Part shown: one piece after another, positions 27,425-36,835 of the stretch
How the letters are laid out: each line of letters begins with the position of its first letter
Position numbering within the stretch: the first letter of the stretch is position 1
Assembly: GCA_947457255.1 (NCBI GenBank)
Contig: CANGUZ010000004.1
Location: 1 to 64,000 of the forward strand
Direction of reading: 5' to 3'
Length of the DNA stretch: 64,000 nt
DNA from: Flavobacteriaceae bacterium
GTDB lineage: Bacteria; Bacteroidota; Bacteroidia; Flavobacteriales; Flavobacteriaceae
Notes under the pieces: generated by a model
Told to the model about the DNA's origin: nothing
Database searches by the model: none
What the model saw: only the letters and a program-made list of their open reading frames with translations
Program-made: the position numbers and the translations under genes

Positions 27425-27994
27425 ATGAAACTCTATATCAAATACATGGTTAGCATCCGCTGCAAAATGGTGGTAAAAGAGGAGTTAAACAAACTCGGGC
27501 TACATTATGTTATTTTAGATTTAGGTACTGTTGAAGTGATGGATGATTTGACTGCTGATGAACGTCAGCAATTAAAAATCGGACTGTTGCGATCCGGTTT
27601 AGAATTAATGGATGATAAAAAAGCGGTACTAATCGAAAAAATTAAAAACGTTATTATTGAAATGGTTCATTATACGGATGAACTTCCTAAAGTAAATTAC
27701 TCTGATTACATAAGCGAAAAGCTTGGTCTAGATTACACCAACATTTCTAAAATATTCTCTGAAGTAAAAGGAATTACTATAGAACAATTTATAATCGCTC
27801 ATAAAATTGAACGTGTTAAAGAATTGCTTTTATATGATGAATTGAATCTTACTCAAATTTCATACATTCTTAATTATAGTAGCGTTTCGCATTTATCAAG
27901 GCAATTTAAAAAAGTAACTGGACTTACACCAAGTTTTTTTAAACACCTCAAAGACAAAAAAAGAGTCAACCTTGAGAATGTCGGAATTATATAA
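27425..27994 (+). CDS. AraC-type HTH regulator, first of a tandem pair
   Basis: A 189-residue protein. The C-terminal 100 residues contain the two AraC helix-turn-helix units (ISEKLGLDYTNISKIFSEVKGITIEQFIIAHKIERVKELL and SYILNYSSVSHLSRQFKKVTGLTPSFF). The N-terminal 80 residues start KLYIKYMVSIRCKMVVKEEL and are shared with the next gene; the domain is not a known sugar-binding cupin. Identity to the second copy is high over the whole length, so the pair arose by tandem duplication. It lies 44 bp after the cupin gene. Confidence 0.82.
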   Translation: MKLYIKYMVSIRCKMVVKEELNKLGLHYVILDLGTVEVMDDLTADERQQLKIGLLRSGLELMDDKKAVLIEKIKNVIIEMVHYTDELPKVNYSDYISEKLGLDYTNISKIFSEVKGITIEQFIIAHKIERVKELLLYDELNLTQISYILNYSSVSHLSRQFKKVTGLTPSFFKHLKDKKRVNLENVGII

Positions 27995-28069
27995 CTAAAA
28001 TCGGCTATAGTACAACAGTTTCAGATTAGAAAGTATAACATTTGTTAAAATTAGTTATACAATCTAGTC

Positions 28070-28630
28070 TTGAAATTATTCATCAAATACATGGTAAGCA
28101 ATCGCTGCAAATTAGCGGTTAAAGACGAATTGAAAAAGTTAGGTCTGCACTACATTTTTGTCGATTTAGGCGAAGTGGAGATCATGGAGAAAATCACTTT
28201 CGAAAAACGGGAACTCTTAAAGCAAGGTTTACTTCATTCTGGTTTAGAACTCATGGATGATAATAAATCGATTATGATTGAAAAAATTAAAAATATCATT
28301 ATTGATATGGTACATCATACAGAAGAAAGCATTAAAATTAATTTTTCAGATTTTTTGAGCGAAAAACTCAATCATAATTATACCTATCTCGCCAATCAAT
28401 TTTCTGAAGTGCAAGGCACCACTATAGAGCATTTTATTATTGCACATAAAGTAGAACGCATTAAAGAACTCATTATCTATGGTGAGCTTAATGTTACAGA
28501 AATCGCCTGGAAAATGGGATATAGTAGTGTAGCCCATTTGTCTTCTCAATTCAAGAAAGTAACAGGACTATCGCCTTCGCACTTTAAACAGTTAAAAGAC
28601 AAACGTCGGAATCCAATCGAAGATATCTAA
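28070..28630 (+). CDS. AraC-type HTH regulator, second of a tandem pair (TTG start)
   Basis: A 186-residue paralogue of the preceding gene. Alignment with that gene (KLFIKYMVSNRCKLAVKDEL against KLYIKYMVSIRCKMVVKEEL) places the start at the TTG at 28070, because no ATG is available at that position and the next in-frame one would cut off seven conserved residues. The HTH pair is intact (WKMGYSSVAHLSSQFKKVTGLSPSHF). It is followed 21 bp later by the hybrid kinase, so it may be its transcriptional output. Confidence 0.8.
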   Translation: MKLFIKYMVSNRCKLAVKDELKKLGLHYIFVDLGEVEIMEKITFEKRELLKQGLLHSGLELMDDNKSIMIEKIKNIIIDMVHHTEESIKINFSDFLSEKLNHNYTYLANQFSEVQGTTIEHFIIAHKVERIKELIIYGELNVTEIAWKMGYSSVAHLSSQFKKVTGLSPSHFKQLKDKRRNPIEDI

Positions 28631-28651
28631 TCAAAGTAGTATTTTTTTATC

Positions 28652-31600
28652 ATGATAAAGTCAAAAGAAAGTAATAATCTCTCCATCGATATCTTCAAGC
28701 AAGCACCTGTGGCTATTGTTATTTTTCGAAGTGAACAATATATAATCGAATTTGCCAACGACTATTATCTTCAAATTCTTGGAAAGACAAACGTTATTAT
28801 TGGCAAACCCCTTTTTGAATCATTCCCTGAATTGAAGGAACAAGGATTAAAGGAAATCCTAGAAAAAATAATGAGTACTGGTATTCCTTATACTATAGAC
28901 GAACACGAATTTCTTGTAAATAGAAACAACAAAGCAGAAAATCTTTTTTTTAATTGTGCCTACCAACCTTTACGAGAAAAAGACAATAGCATAAGTGGTA
29001 TTATAGTAATTTTATCGGAAGTTACTGAGCAAATTAATGCCCGAAAATTAATTGAAGATAGTGAAAAACGCTATAGTAACATGTTTGTAAATTCGTCTTT
29101 TGCTTTTGCAATTATAAAAGACAAAAACATGGTCGTAACATTTGCAAATGAAACCATTAAAGAAATATGGGGAAAAGGCGATACAATAATTGGAAAAGAA
29201 TTATTTGAAATTTTACCAGAATTAGTTCAACAAGGTTTCCCCGAAATAATTAATAAAGTATATCGTACAGGGAATCCATTTTATGGTTACGAAATGCAAG
29301 TTTTTGTACAACGAAAACAAAAACTAGACGAATGCTACTTCAATTTTGTGTATCAGGCCATTCGCGAATCCGATAACCGTATTTCTGGCATCTCAATTAT
29401 TGCCTATGAAGTTACCGAACAAGTTTTGGCCAAAAAAATAGTTGTAGAAAATGCCCATAAATTTAAATCAATGACCGATTTGATGCCTGTAAAAGTAAGC
29501 TATGGCGATTCAGACGGAAACACTAATTATTTTAATCAACGATGGATAGATTATACAGGACTAACTCTAGAAGAATTAGTTCTATATGGTTGGGATAAAA
29601 TTATTCATCCAGATGATGCAAAAATATCCAATATGAATTGGAAAGCTGCTATAAATAAAGGCATTGATTTTGAAATGGAAGTTAGAATTTTAGATAAAAA
29701 CAAGCACTATAATTGGCATTTAAACCGAGTAAAACCCATTAGAGAATCTAATGGAGAAATTTCGCATTGGATAGGTATTAATACTGAAATTCATCATCAG
29801 AAAATCGAAAACGAAGTCCTAACTGAATCTATAAAACAAAGCAATCAAGAACTGATCATTGCCAACGAAAGTCTAATTCAAAAAAATATTGAATTAGAAA
29901 TCTCACGAAAAAAATTACTATCTGAATATTCTAGAAAGTTAATAGAAGCCAGTTTAGACCCATTGGTAACTATAAATACTGATGGCAAAATTATGGATAT
30001 GAATAAAGCTATGCTTGAAGTAGTGGATAAATCTCGAGAGCAATTATTCAATACTAATTTCTGTAATTATTTTACAGATTCAGAAAAAGCCAAAAGAGTC
30101 TATCAAGAAGTTTTTGATAAAGGATTCGTCTCCAATTTTCCGTTGGTAATGAAAGATGGAAAACTAACTGATGTGCTATTCAACGGCTCTGTATATAGAG
30201 ATGAAAATAATGAGGTAATTGGTGCCGTCGTAGTGGCGCGAGATATAACAGATGAAAAAATTGCTGAGAAAAAATTACTACAATCTCTAAAAGAAGTAAC
30301 CGATTATAAGTTGGCTCTAGATGCCTCTACAATCGTAGACATTACTGATAAAGACGGAAAAATTTTATTTGTTAACCAGAACTATGTAACCATTTCTAAA
30401 TATTCCTACGAGGAATTGATAGGCGGAAATCATAAAATAGTGAACTCTTCCTTTCATCCTGAGGCATTTATGAGTACGCTTTGGAATACTATTTCTAAAG
30501 GAAAAGTGTGGCAAAATGAGATTAAAAACAAAGATAAAGAGGGCCATTATTATTGGTTAAACATGACCATTGTGCCTTTTCTAGATGAACAAGGAATTCC
30601 ATATCAATATGTTGCCATTAGCATAGATATAACCAATCAAAAAGAATTAGAAAAAGAACTCACAGAGGCTAAGATTTTTGCCGAATTGGCCACTACAATT
30701 GCTGAGGATGCCAAAGTAACTGCCGAAACAGCTACTACCAAAGCAGAAGAGGCTGTGAAATCAAAACAGCAATTTCTTTCGAATATGAGTCACGAAATTA
30801 GAACACCTATGAATGCCATTATTGGTTTTACTAAAGTGGTGCTTAAAACTGAACTCACTGCCAAACAAAAAGAATATTTAATGGCAATAAAAATGAGTGG
30901 AGACGCACTCATTGTTTTAATAAACGACATACTTGATCTCGCCAAAGTAGATGCTGGAAAAATGACTTTCGAAAAAACACCTTTCAAACTTAAATTGTCT
31001 ATTAAAGCCATGCTGCATCTGTTTGAAACTAAAATCCACGAGAAAAATTTAAAATTAATTACCCATTATGACACAACTATTCCTGAAGTCTTAATGGGAG
31101 ATTCGGTTCGATTGCATCAAATCATCTTAAATTTAGTGAGTAATGCAGTAAAGTTTACCAATCAAGGCGAAATAACAGTGGGTGTTAAAAAAGTTTCTGA
31201 AAACGATAAAGAAGTTGCCATACAATTTGCTGTTACTGATACGGGTATTGGAATTAAAGACAAAAAAATGGAACAGATTTTTGAAAACTTTCAACAAGCT
31301 ACTAGCGGAACCTCACGAATTTTTGGAGGTACGGGATTAGGTCTAGCCATTGTAAAACAACTCGTTCAAGCTCAAAACGGAACCATTAATGTGAAAAGCG
31401 AGTTTGGCAAAGGTTCTACGTTTAGTTTTAACTTAAATTTCATAAAAACAACTGCCGATGCCGTTCTTGAACCAGAAATAGTCGAACTAAATACCGATAT
31501 CAAAGACACAAAAATACTTGTAGTAGAAGACATGGAACTCAATCAGTTACTCATGAAAACCATATTAGATGATTTTGGTTTTGAATGCGAAATTGCTGGA

Positions 31601-32278
31601 AATGGTAAAATTGCCGTAGATAAATTACAAAATAAAGAGGGAAATAAACCTTTTGATATTATTTTAATGGATTTACAAATGCCCGAAATGAATGGTTTTG
31701 AAGCAACAGATTACATCAGAAAAACCATGAAATCTAACATTCCAATTATAGCCCTTACCGCCGATGTTACTACGGTAGATGTTGCCAAGTGTAAAGCTGT
31801 TGGAATGAATGATTATATTTCTAAACCAGTTGATGAACGGTTATTATACAGCAAACTTATTGGGCTTATGAAAAAGCCAGTTGTCATCATAGAACAAAAA
31901 ATGGTAGGCAACTTTCATGTAGAAAATGTAAAATATGTGGATATGACGTATTTATTACAATTAACTAAGTCAAACCCAGTATTAATGTCAGAACTTATTA
32001 CCTCCTATCTAAATCAGACACCAACATTAATAAAAACGTTGAAACAAAGTTTTCATGAAAAAGATTGGAAATTGTTGGATGCTACCATTCATAAAATGCT
32101 TCCTTCTTTTAGCATTATGGGAATGAGCACCGACATAATTGAAATGGCAAAGAGAATACAAGAGTATGCCAACGCCATTAAGCTCTCAAACGAATTAGGA
32201 GAGCTAGTGCTTGAACTCGAAAAAGTGTGTTTACAAACCTGCATTGAACTCGAAATTGAACTTACTAATTTAAATTAA
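28652..32278 (+). CDS. Hybrid sensor histidine kinase with five PAS domains, receiver and Hpt
   Basis: A 1208-residue soluble protein without TM helices. The order is PAS (about 12-125), PAS (140-260), PAS with PAC (270-385), coil, PAS (425-540), PAS (548-665), Ala/Thr/Glu-rich coiled linker, HisKA with SHEIRTPMNAI (His714), and HATPase with LNLVSNAVKFT, DTGIGI and GGTGLGLAI. A receiver follows with LMDLQMPEMNG (phosphorylated Asp1007) and ALTAD, and a C-terminal Hpt domain around ATIHKMLPSFSIMG (His1147). This gives an intramolecular His-Asp-His relay. The free receiver encoded 7 bp downstream is the probable final acceptor. The ligand is cytoplasmic and unknown. Confidence 0.93.
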   Translation: MIKSKESNNLSIDIFKQAPVAIVIFRSEQYIIEFANDYYLQILGKTNVIIGKPLFESFPELKEQGLKEILEKIMSTGIPYTIDEHEFLVNRNNKAENLFFNCAYQPLREKDNSISGIIVILSEVTEQINARKLIEDSEKRYSNMFVNSSFAFAIIKDKNMVVTFANETIKEIWGKGDTIIGKELFEILPELVQQGFPEIINKVYRTGNPFYGYEMQVFVQRKQKLDECYFNFVYQAIRESDNRISGISIIAYEVTEQVLAKKIVVENAHKFKSMTDLMPVKVSYGDSDGNTNYFNQRWIDYTGLTLEELVLYGWDKIIHPDDAKISNMNWKAAINKGIDFEMEVRILDKNKHYNWHLNRVKPIRESNGEISHWIGINTEIHHQKIENEVLTESIKQSNQELIIANESLIQKNIELEISRKKLLSEYSRKLIEASLDPLVTINTDGKIMDMNKAMLEVVDKSREQLFNTNFCNYFTDSEKAKRVYQEVFDKGFVSNFPLVMKDGKLTDVLFNGSVYRDENNEVIGAVVVARDITDEKIAEKKLLQSLKEVTDYKLALDASTIVDITDKDGKILFVNQNYVTISKYSYEELIGGNHKIVNSSFHPEAFMSTLWNTISKGKVWQNEIKNKDKEGHYYWLNMTIVPFLDEQGIPYQYVAISIDITNQKELEKELTEAKIFAELATTIAEDAKVTAETATTKAEEAVKSKQQFLSNMSHEIRTPMNAIIGFTKVVLKTELTAKQKEYLMAIKMSGDALIVLINDILDLAKVDAGKMTFEKTPFKLKLSIKAMLHLFETKIHEKNLKLITHYDTTIPEVLMGDSVRLHQIILNLVSNAVKFTNQGEITVGVKKVSENDKEVAIQFAVTDTGIGIKDKKMEQIFENFQQATSGTSRIFGGTGLGLAIVKQLVQAQNGTINVKSEFGKGSTFSFNLNFIKTTADAVLEPEIVELNTDIKDTKILVVEDMELNQLLMKTILDDFGFECEIAGNGKIAVDKLQNKEGNKPFDIILMDLQMPEMNGFEATDYIRKTMKSNIPIIALTADVTTVDVAKCKAVGMNDYISKPVDERLLYSKLIGLMKKPVVIIEQKMVGNFHVENVKYVDMTYLLQLTKSNPVLMSELITSYLNQTPTLIKTLKQSFHEKDWKLLDATIHKMLPSFSIMGMSTDIIEMAKRIQEYANAIKLSNELGELVLELEKVCLQTCIELEIELTNLN

Positions 32279-32285
32279 TACCATC

Positions 32286-32726
32286 GTGCTAAATAAAAAT
32301 AAAAATAAAGTAAAACTATTCCTTGTTGATGATGATGCTGTTTTCTTAAAAATACTCGAAATTCAATTACTAGACCATGCCGATTTTGAAATAAATTCCT
32401 TCGAAACAGGAGAGTTATGTATAGCTAGCTTAGCTAAAAAACCAGATATCATTATTCTTGATTATCATTTAGATGGCATTGTAAAAAATGCCATAAATGG
32501 AATACAAACTCTCGATGAAATTAAAAAATTTGATGTAGAGATACCAGTTATAATGCTATCTTCACAAGACAAAATTGACGTAGCTGTAAGATGCATGCAT
32601 CACGAGGCATACGATTATGTAGTGAAAAGCGAAACTGCTTTTGTGAGACTAAAAAAAATAATTTCAACCATTTTTTTCTACAAAAAAATGAAAAAAGAAT
32701 TGAACTGGTATATGGAAAGGATGTAG
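32286..32726 (+). CDS. Single-domain response regulator (GTG start)
   Basis: A 146-residue receiver domain with no DNA-binding part: acidic pocket LVDDDAV, phosphorylation Asp in IIILDYHLDG, Ser/Thr in VIMLSSQD, and Lys in YDYVVKSE. No in-frame ATG is available, and the GTG at 32286 lies 7 bp after the kinase stop, so it is translated with the kinase. It is a likely partner of the Hpt domain. A tetranucleotide repeat begins about 30 bp after its stop. Confidence 0.86.
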   Translation: MLNKNKNKVKLFLVDDDAVFLKILEIQLLDHADFEINSFETGELCIASLAKKPDIIILDYHLDGIVKNAINGIQTLDEIKKFDVEIPVIMLSSQDKIDVAVRCMHHEAYDYVVKSETAFVRLKKIISTIFFYKKMKKELNWYMERM

Positions 32727-32753
32727 CGATTTGAAATTGAAGATTGCAGATTT

Positions 32754-32807
<54 letters not shown>

Positions 32808-33000
32808 AAAATAGATTATTTGAAATTGATATTGTCATTGAAATTGATATTGAAATTTCGCTGCTTTTGATTTTAAATAATAGGAATATTATAACTCTTT
32901 ATAAAAATTTTATAATACTTTTTATTCATTACTATCTCAACTTTGTAAAACAATTATGGGAATATAAATAGGTAACATAATAATTGATGGCAAATCAATT

Positions 33001-33030
33001 AAAAAGCGAGAATATAATCTCGCTTTTTTT
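33001..33030 (+). terminator. Hairpin with U-tract upstream of the NDH-2 gene
   Basis: AAAAAGCGAGA / TCTCGCTTTTT pair around a 6-nt loop, followed by more T. It ends only 30 bp before the NDH-2 start codon. It is either the terminator of the kinase/receiver operon or an attenuator in the NDH-2 leader. Confidence 0.7.
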
Positions 33031-33059
33031 AATCTGTGAAAATCTGTGGTAAAAAAATT

Positions 33060-34316
33060 ATGCAAAAAAAACAAAAGATAATAGTAATTGGTGGCGGTTT
33101 TGCTGGAATTCAATTCGTGCACCAAATAGACGAAAATATATTTGATGTTTTACTAATAGACAAGATAAATCACCATCAGTTTCAACCTTTATTTTACCAA
33201 GTTGCAACTTCACAACTCGAACCTTCTAGTATTTCTTTTCCGCTTAGAAATATTTTTAAAGGCAAAAAAAATCTTCAAATCCGATTAACAGAAGTATTGA
33301 ATATCGATGAATCAAACAGTACAATAACGACAACAATTGGCGATTTTCATTATGATTATTTGGTTATTGCTATTGGGTGTAAAACGAATTTCTTTGGAAA
33401 TCAAGAAATAGAAAAATGTGCTTTTACGCTCAAAACGACTTACGAAGCTATAAAGATTAGAAATCATATTCTGCAAACTTTTGAAAATATAATTTCAGCA
33501 GATGAAAACATAAAAGAAAGTTTATTAAATTTGGTAATAGTTGGAGCAGGACCAACAGGTGTTGAGCTCGCAGGTGCCTTTGCCGAAATTAGAAAAAACA
33601 TTTTACCCAAAGATTATCCAGGAATCGATTTTTCGAAATTTAAAATAATTCTTATTGAAGGAAGCAAAAATACGCTGAATTCTATGAGTGAAAAAGCCAA
33701 AATAGCTTCCAGAAAATACCTCGAAGCTATGGGCGTAAGCATCATGACCGAAACAATTGTAGCGAATTATGATGGTAAACTATTGACTTTAAAAAATGGA
33801 GATAGTATCAAAACCAAAACTGTCATTTGGGCTGCTGGTGTAAAAGGAAACACCATTTTAGGGTTACCAGAATCTTATTATGGCAATTCCAATAGATTAA
33901 AGGTCAGTGTGTTAAATAAAGTTATTGACTCTAAAAACATCTATGCTTTGGGAGATATTGCATTAATGGAAACTGATATATACCCAAAAGGACATCCACA
34001 ATTGGCAAATGTTGCCATTAATCAAGCAAAGAATTTAGCCTATAATTTTAAGAAAATGATGCAGCGCAAACCAACAAGAGATTTTGATTATAAAGATTTA
34101 GGTTCGATGGCAACAATTGGGCGAAATAAAGCTGTTGTAGATTTGCCATTTTTTAAATTTCAAGGTTATTTAGCTTGGTTGGTTTGGATGTTTTTGCATT
34201 TAATGCTTATTTTAAATGTCCGAAATAGATTAATCATATTTATCAATTGGGCATGGGCATACTTTACAAAAGACACTTCTCTTAGATTGATTTTGAAGGA
34301 GAAAACGAAGAAATAA
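33060..34316 (+). CDS. ndh: Type II NADH:quinone oxidoreductase (NDH-2)
   Basis: 418 residues from MQKKQKIIVIGGG; the longer track start would include nine codons of the hairpin tail. Two Rossmann dinucleotide motifs are present: IGGGFAGIQFVH for FAD and VGAGPTGVELAGAFAE for NADH. LYALGDIALM-like FAD contact appears as IYALGDIALMET. The C-terminal amphipathic or hydrophobic stretch GYLAWLVWMFLHLMLILN is the membrane-binding part. It oxidises NADH without pumping protons. The P-type ATPase follows after 10 bp, so the two are co-transcribed. Confidence 0.85.
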   Translation: MQKKQKIIVIGGGFAGIQFVHQIDENIFDVLLIDKINHHQFQPLFYQVATSQLEPSSISFPLRNIFKGKKNLQIRLTEVLNIDESNSTITTTIGDFHYDYLVIAIGCKTNFFGNQEIEKCAFTLKTTYEAIKIRNHILQTFENIISADENIKESLLNLVIVGAGPTGVELAGAFAEIRKNILPKDYPGIDFSKFKIILIEGSKNTLNSMSEKAKIASRKYLEAMGVSIMTETIVANYDGKLLTLKNGDSIKTKTVIWAAGVKGNTILGLPESYYGNSNRLKVSVLNKVIDSKNIYALGDIALMETDIYPKGHPQLANVAINQAKNLAYNFKKMMQRKPTRDFDYKDLGSMATIGRNKAVVDLPFFKFQGYLAWLVWMFLHLMLILNVRNRLIIFINWAWAYFTKDTSLRLILKEKTKK

Positions 34317-34326
34317 AGTAATCATT

Positions 34327-36831
34327 ATGGAAACAAATAATTTCAAAATCAATGGTTTAACAAATGAAGAAGTCATTGCTTCAAGAAAAAAAAACGGTGA
34401 TAACTCAATTGTTTTCAAAGAAGAAAATCATTTTTTAAAGTCAATTCTAAATTTCTTAAAAGATCCAATGATAGTATTATTATTGGTAGCCTCGAGCATT
34501 TATTTTATCAGCGGAAAAACGGCCGATGCCCTTTTTTTGGTATCAGCAATTGTATTAATATCCTTAATCTCATCCTATCAAAATGCTAGAAGTCGCAATG
34601 CATTAGCCAAACTAAAAGATTTTACAAAACCCAATTGCAAAGTCATTCGAAACGGAGAAACTTTAGAAATAAAAACAGAGGAATTAGTGATTGGCGATAG
34701 TTTGTTGGTAGAAGAAGGAAGCTCCATTGCTGCAGATGGAATCATCATTCACTCTAACGATTTTTCGGTAAACGAAGCTATTTTAACTGGTGAGTCTATG
34801 TCTGTTATTAAAGACAAATTGTCGAAAGAAAATACTATCTTTCAAGGTACAACTGTAGCAAGCGGATTAGTAATTGCAACAGTCACAGCCATTGGAAGTA
34901 AAACTAAATTAGGTACCATTGGTAAAAGTCTTGAAAGTATTAAAGAAGAAAAAACACCATTAGAAACACAAGTTGGCAATTTTGTAAAAAAAATGGCGAT
35001 TGCTGGTGCGATAGTTTTCGGAATCGTATGGGCAATTAATTATTTTCATTCCTATAATTTATTTGATAGTTTACTTAAAGCATTAACCTTGGCAATGAGT
35101 ATTTTGCCTGAAGAAATTCCCATTTCATTTACCACATTTATGGCATTGGGTGCCTGGCGAATGATGAAAAAAGGAATAATTGTAAAGCAAATGAAAACGG
35201 TAGAAACATTAGGAAGTGCCACTGTAATTTGCATTGATAAAACAGGAACAATTACTGAAAACACCATGAGTTTGGCAAAAATATTCACTTTAGAATCTAA
35301 TACAATTACAGACTTAGAAAGTGATTTATCTGATAATGAGGCAGAATTAATATCAATATCAATGTGGGCAAGCGAATCTATACCTTTTGATCCAATGGAA
35401 GTAGCGTTGCACGAAACGTATTCAAAAGTTATCAAAAATGACGAACGCTCGCATTTTAAAATGGTGCACGAATATCCGTTATCGGGAAAACCTCCAATGA
35501 TGACACATATTTTCGAAAACAAATCTGGAAGTCGAATTGTTGCAGCCAAAGGTGGTTCAGAAGCCATAATGGCAATTGCAACACTTTCAGAAAAAGAGAA
35601 AAAACAAATTGAGCTAGCTATACAATCATTATCAACAGAAGGTTATAGGGTTTTAGCTGTTGGTGAAGCCCATTTTGAAGGTAAAAACTATCCGAAAACA
35701 CAACAAGAATTCAAATTAAAATTCAAAGGATTATTAGCCTTTTATGATCCTCCAAAAAAGAATATTCATCACGTTTTAGACCATTTTTATAAAGCAGGAA
35801 TTGGAGTAAAAATAATTACTGGTGATAATGCCGAAACAACAGCTTCTATTGCAAAACAAATAGGATTTATAGGATTTGAGAATTGTATCTCTGGCGATGA
35901 ATTAATGAAATTAACTGATGCAAATCTTAAAAAGAAAGTTTCAGAAATCAATTTATTTACCAGAATGTTTCCCGAAGCCAAACTTCGCATCATCAATGCT
36001 TTAAAGTCGAATGGTGAAATTGTAGCAATGACTGGAGATGGCGTTAATGACGGTCCAGCTTTAAAAGCGGCTCATATCGGTATTGCAATGGGCAAAAAAG
36101 GAACAGAAATTGCCAAGCAAGCAGCATCATTGATTATCATAAACGATGATTTGGCTAAAATGGTCTACGCTATTTCTATGGGAAGAAAAATATATTCTAA
36201 CCTTAAAAAAGCCATTCAATTTGTCATTTCCATTCACATTCCAATAATCCTCACAGTATTTATTCCGTTGGCTCTAGGTTGGCTATACCCTAATATCTTC
36301 TCTCCTATTCACATTATATTTTTAGAACTGGTAATGGGGCCAACATGTTCTATAGTCTACGAAAACGAACCAATCGAAAAAAACACCATGTTACAAAAAC
36401 CACGTCCATTTACGGACACTTTTTTCAATTGGAAAGAACTTTCAACGAGTATAATTCAAGGTTTAGTTATTACTATTGGAACATTATTTTGTTATCAATA
36501 TGCTATTTATCAAGGATTTGATGAAGTGGTAACACGAACTATGGTTTTTGTTGTTTTGGTAACTGCCAATATATTTTTAACCTTGGTTAATAGGTCATTT
36601 TACTATTCAGTTTTTACTACTATGTTGTATAAAAATAATTTAGTTCCCATCATTATCGGGATTACTATTTTCATTACTGGCTTATTACTTTATGTAAAAC
36701 CATTAACAAAATTCTTCTATTTTGAACATTTAAATAGCACTCAATTGTCAATTGCGATTGGGGTTGGGGTTGTATCAGTTCTATGGTACGAATTGGTAAA
36801 ATTATGGAAACGAAATTTTAATACCCAATAA
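34327..36831 (+). CDS. P-type cation-transporting ATPase (P2-like)
   Basis: An 834-residue protein with the full P-type core: LTGESMSV actuator loop, ICIDKTGTITEN with phospho-acceptor Asp304, KIITGDNAETTASIA, and hinge MTGDGVNDGPALKAAHIGIAMG. There are two N-terminal, two central and about six C-terminal TM helices. The M4 motif is ILPEEIPISF, where Ca pumps have PEGLP. The M6 region, FLELVMGPTCSIVYENEP, lacks the N-x3-D of calcium pumps, so the ion is uncertain. It forms a run with NDH-2, AI-2E and BrkB genes. Confidence 0.85.
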   Translation: METNNFKINGLTNEEVIASRKKNGDNSIVFKEENHFLKSILNFLKDPMIVLLLVASSIYFISGKTADALFLVSAIVLISLISSYQNARSRNALAKLKDFTKPNCKVIRNGETLEIKTEELVIGDSLLVEEGSSIAADGIIIHSNDFSVNEAILTGESMSVIKDKLSKENTIFQGTTVASGLVIATVTAIGSKTKLGTIGKSLESIKEEKTPLETQVGNFVKKMAIAGAIVFGIVWAINYFHSYNLFDSLLKALTLAMSILPEEIPISFTTFMALGAWRMMKKGIIVKQMKTVETLGSATVICIDKTGTITENTMSLAKIFTLESNTITDLESDLSDNEAELISISMWASESIPFDPMEVALHETYSKVIKNDERSHFKMVHEYPLSGKPPMMTHIFENKSGSRIVAAKGGSEAIMAIATLSEKEKKQIELAIQSLSTEGYRVLAVGEAHFEGKNYPKTQQEFKLKFKGLLAFYDPPKKNIHHVLDHFYKAGIGVKIITGDNAETTASIAKQIGFIGFENCISGDELMKLTDANLKKKVSEINLFTRMFPEAKLRIINALKSNGEIVAMTGDGVNDGPALKAAHIGIAMGKKGTEIAKQAASLIIINDDLAKMVYAISMGRKIYSNLKKAIQFVISIHIPIILTVFIPLALGWLYPNIFSPIHIIFLELVMGPTCSIVYENEPIEKNTMLQKPRPFTDTFFNWKELSTSIIQGLVITIGTLFCYQYAIYQGFDEVVTRTMVFVVLVTANIFLTLVNRSFYYSVFTTMLYKNNLVPIIIGITIFITGLLLYVKPLTKFFYFEHLNSTQLSIAIGVGVVSVLWYELVKLWKRNFNTQ

Positions 36832-36835
36832 AATT

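Noticed and set aside
35052-35567. 171-residue minus-strand ORF inside the P-type ATPase gene
   Set aside because: It is the antisense shadow of a long conserved gene; no domain is visible and codon pattern follows the sense frame.
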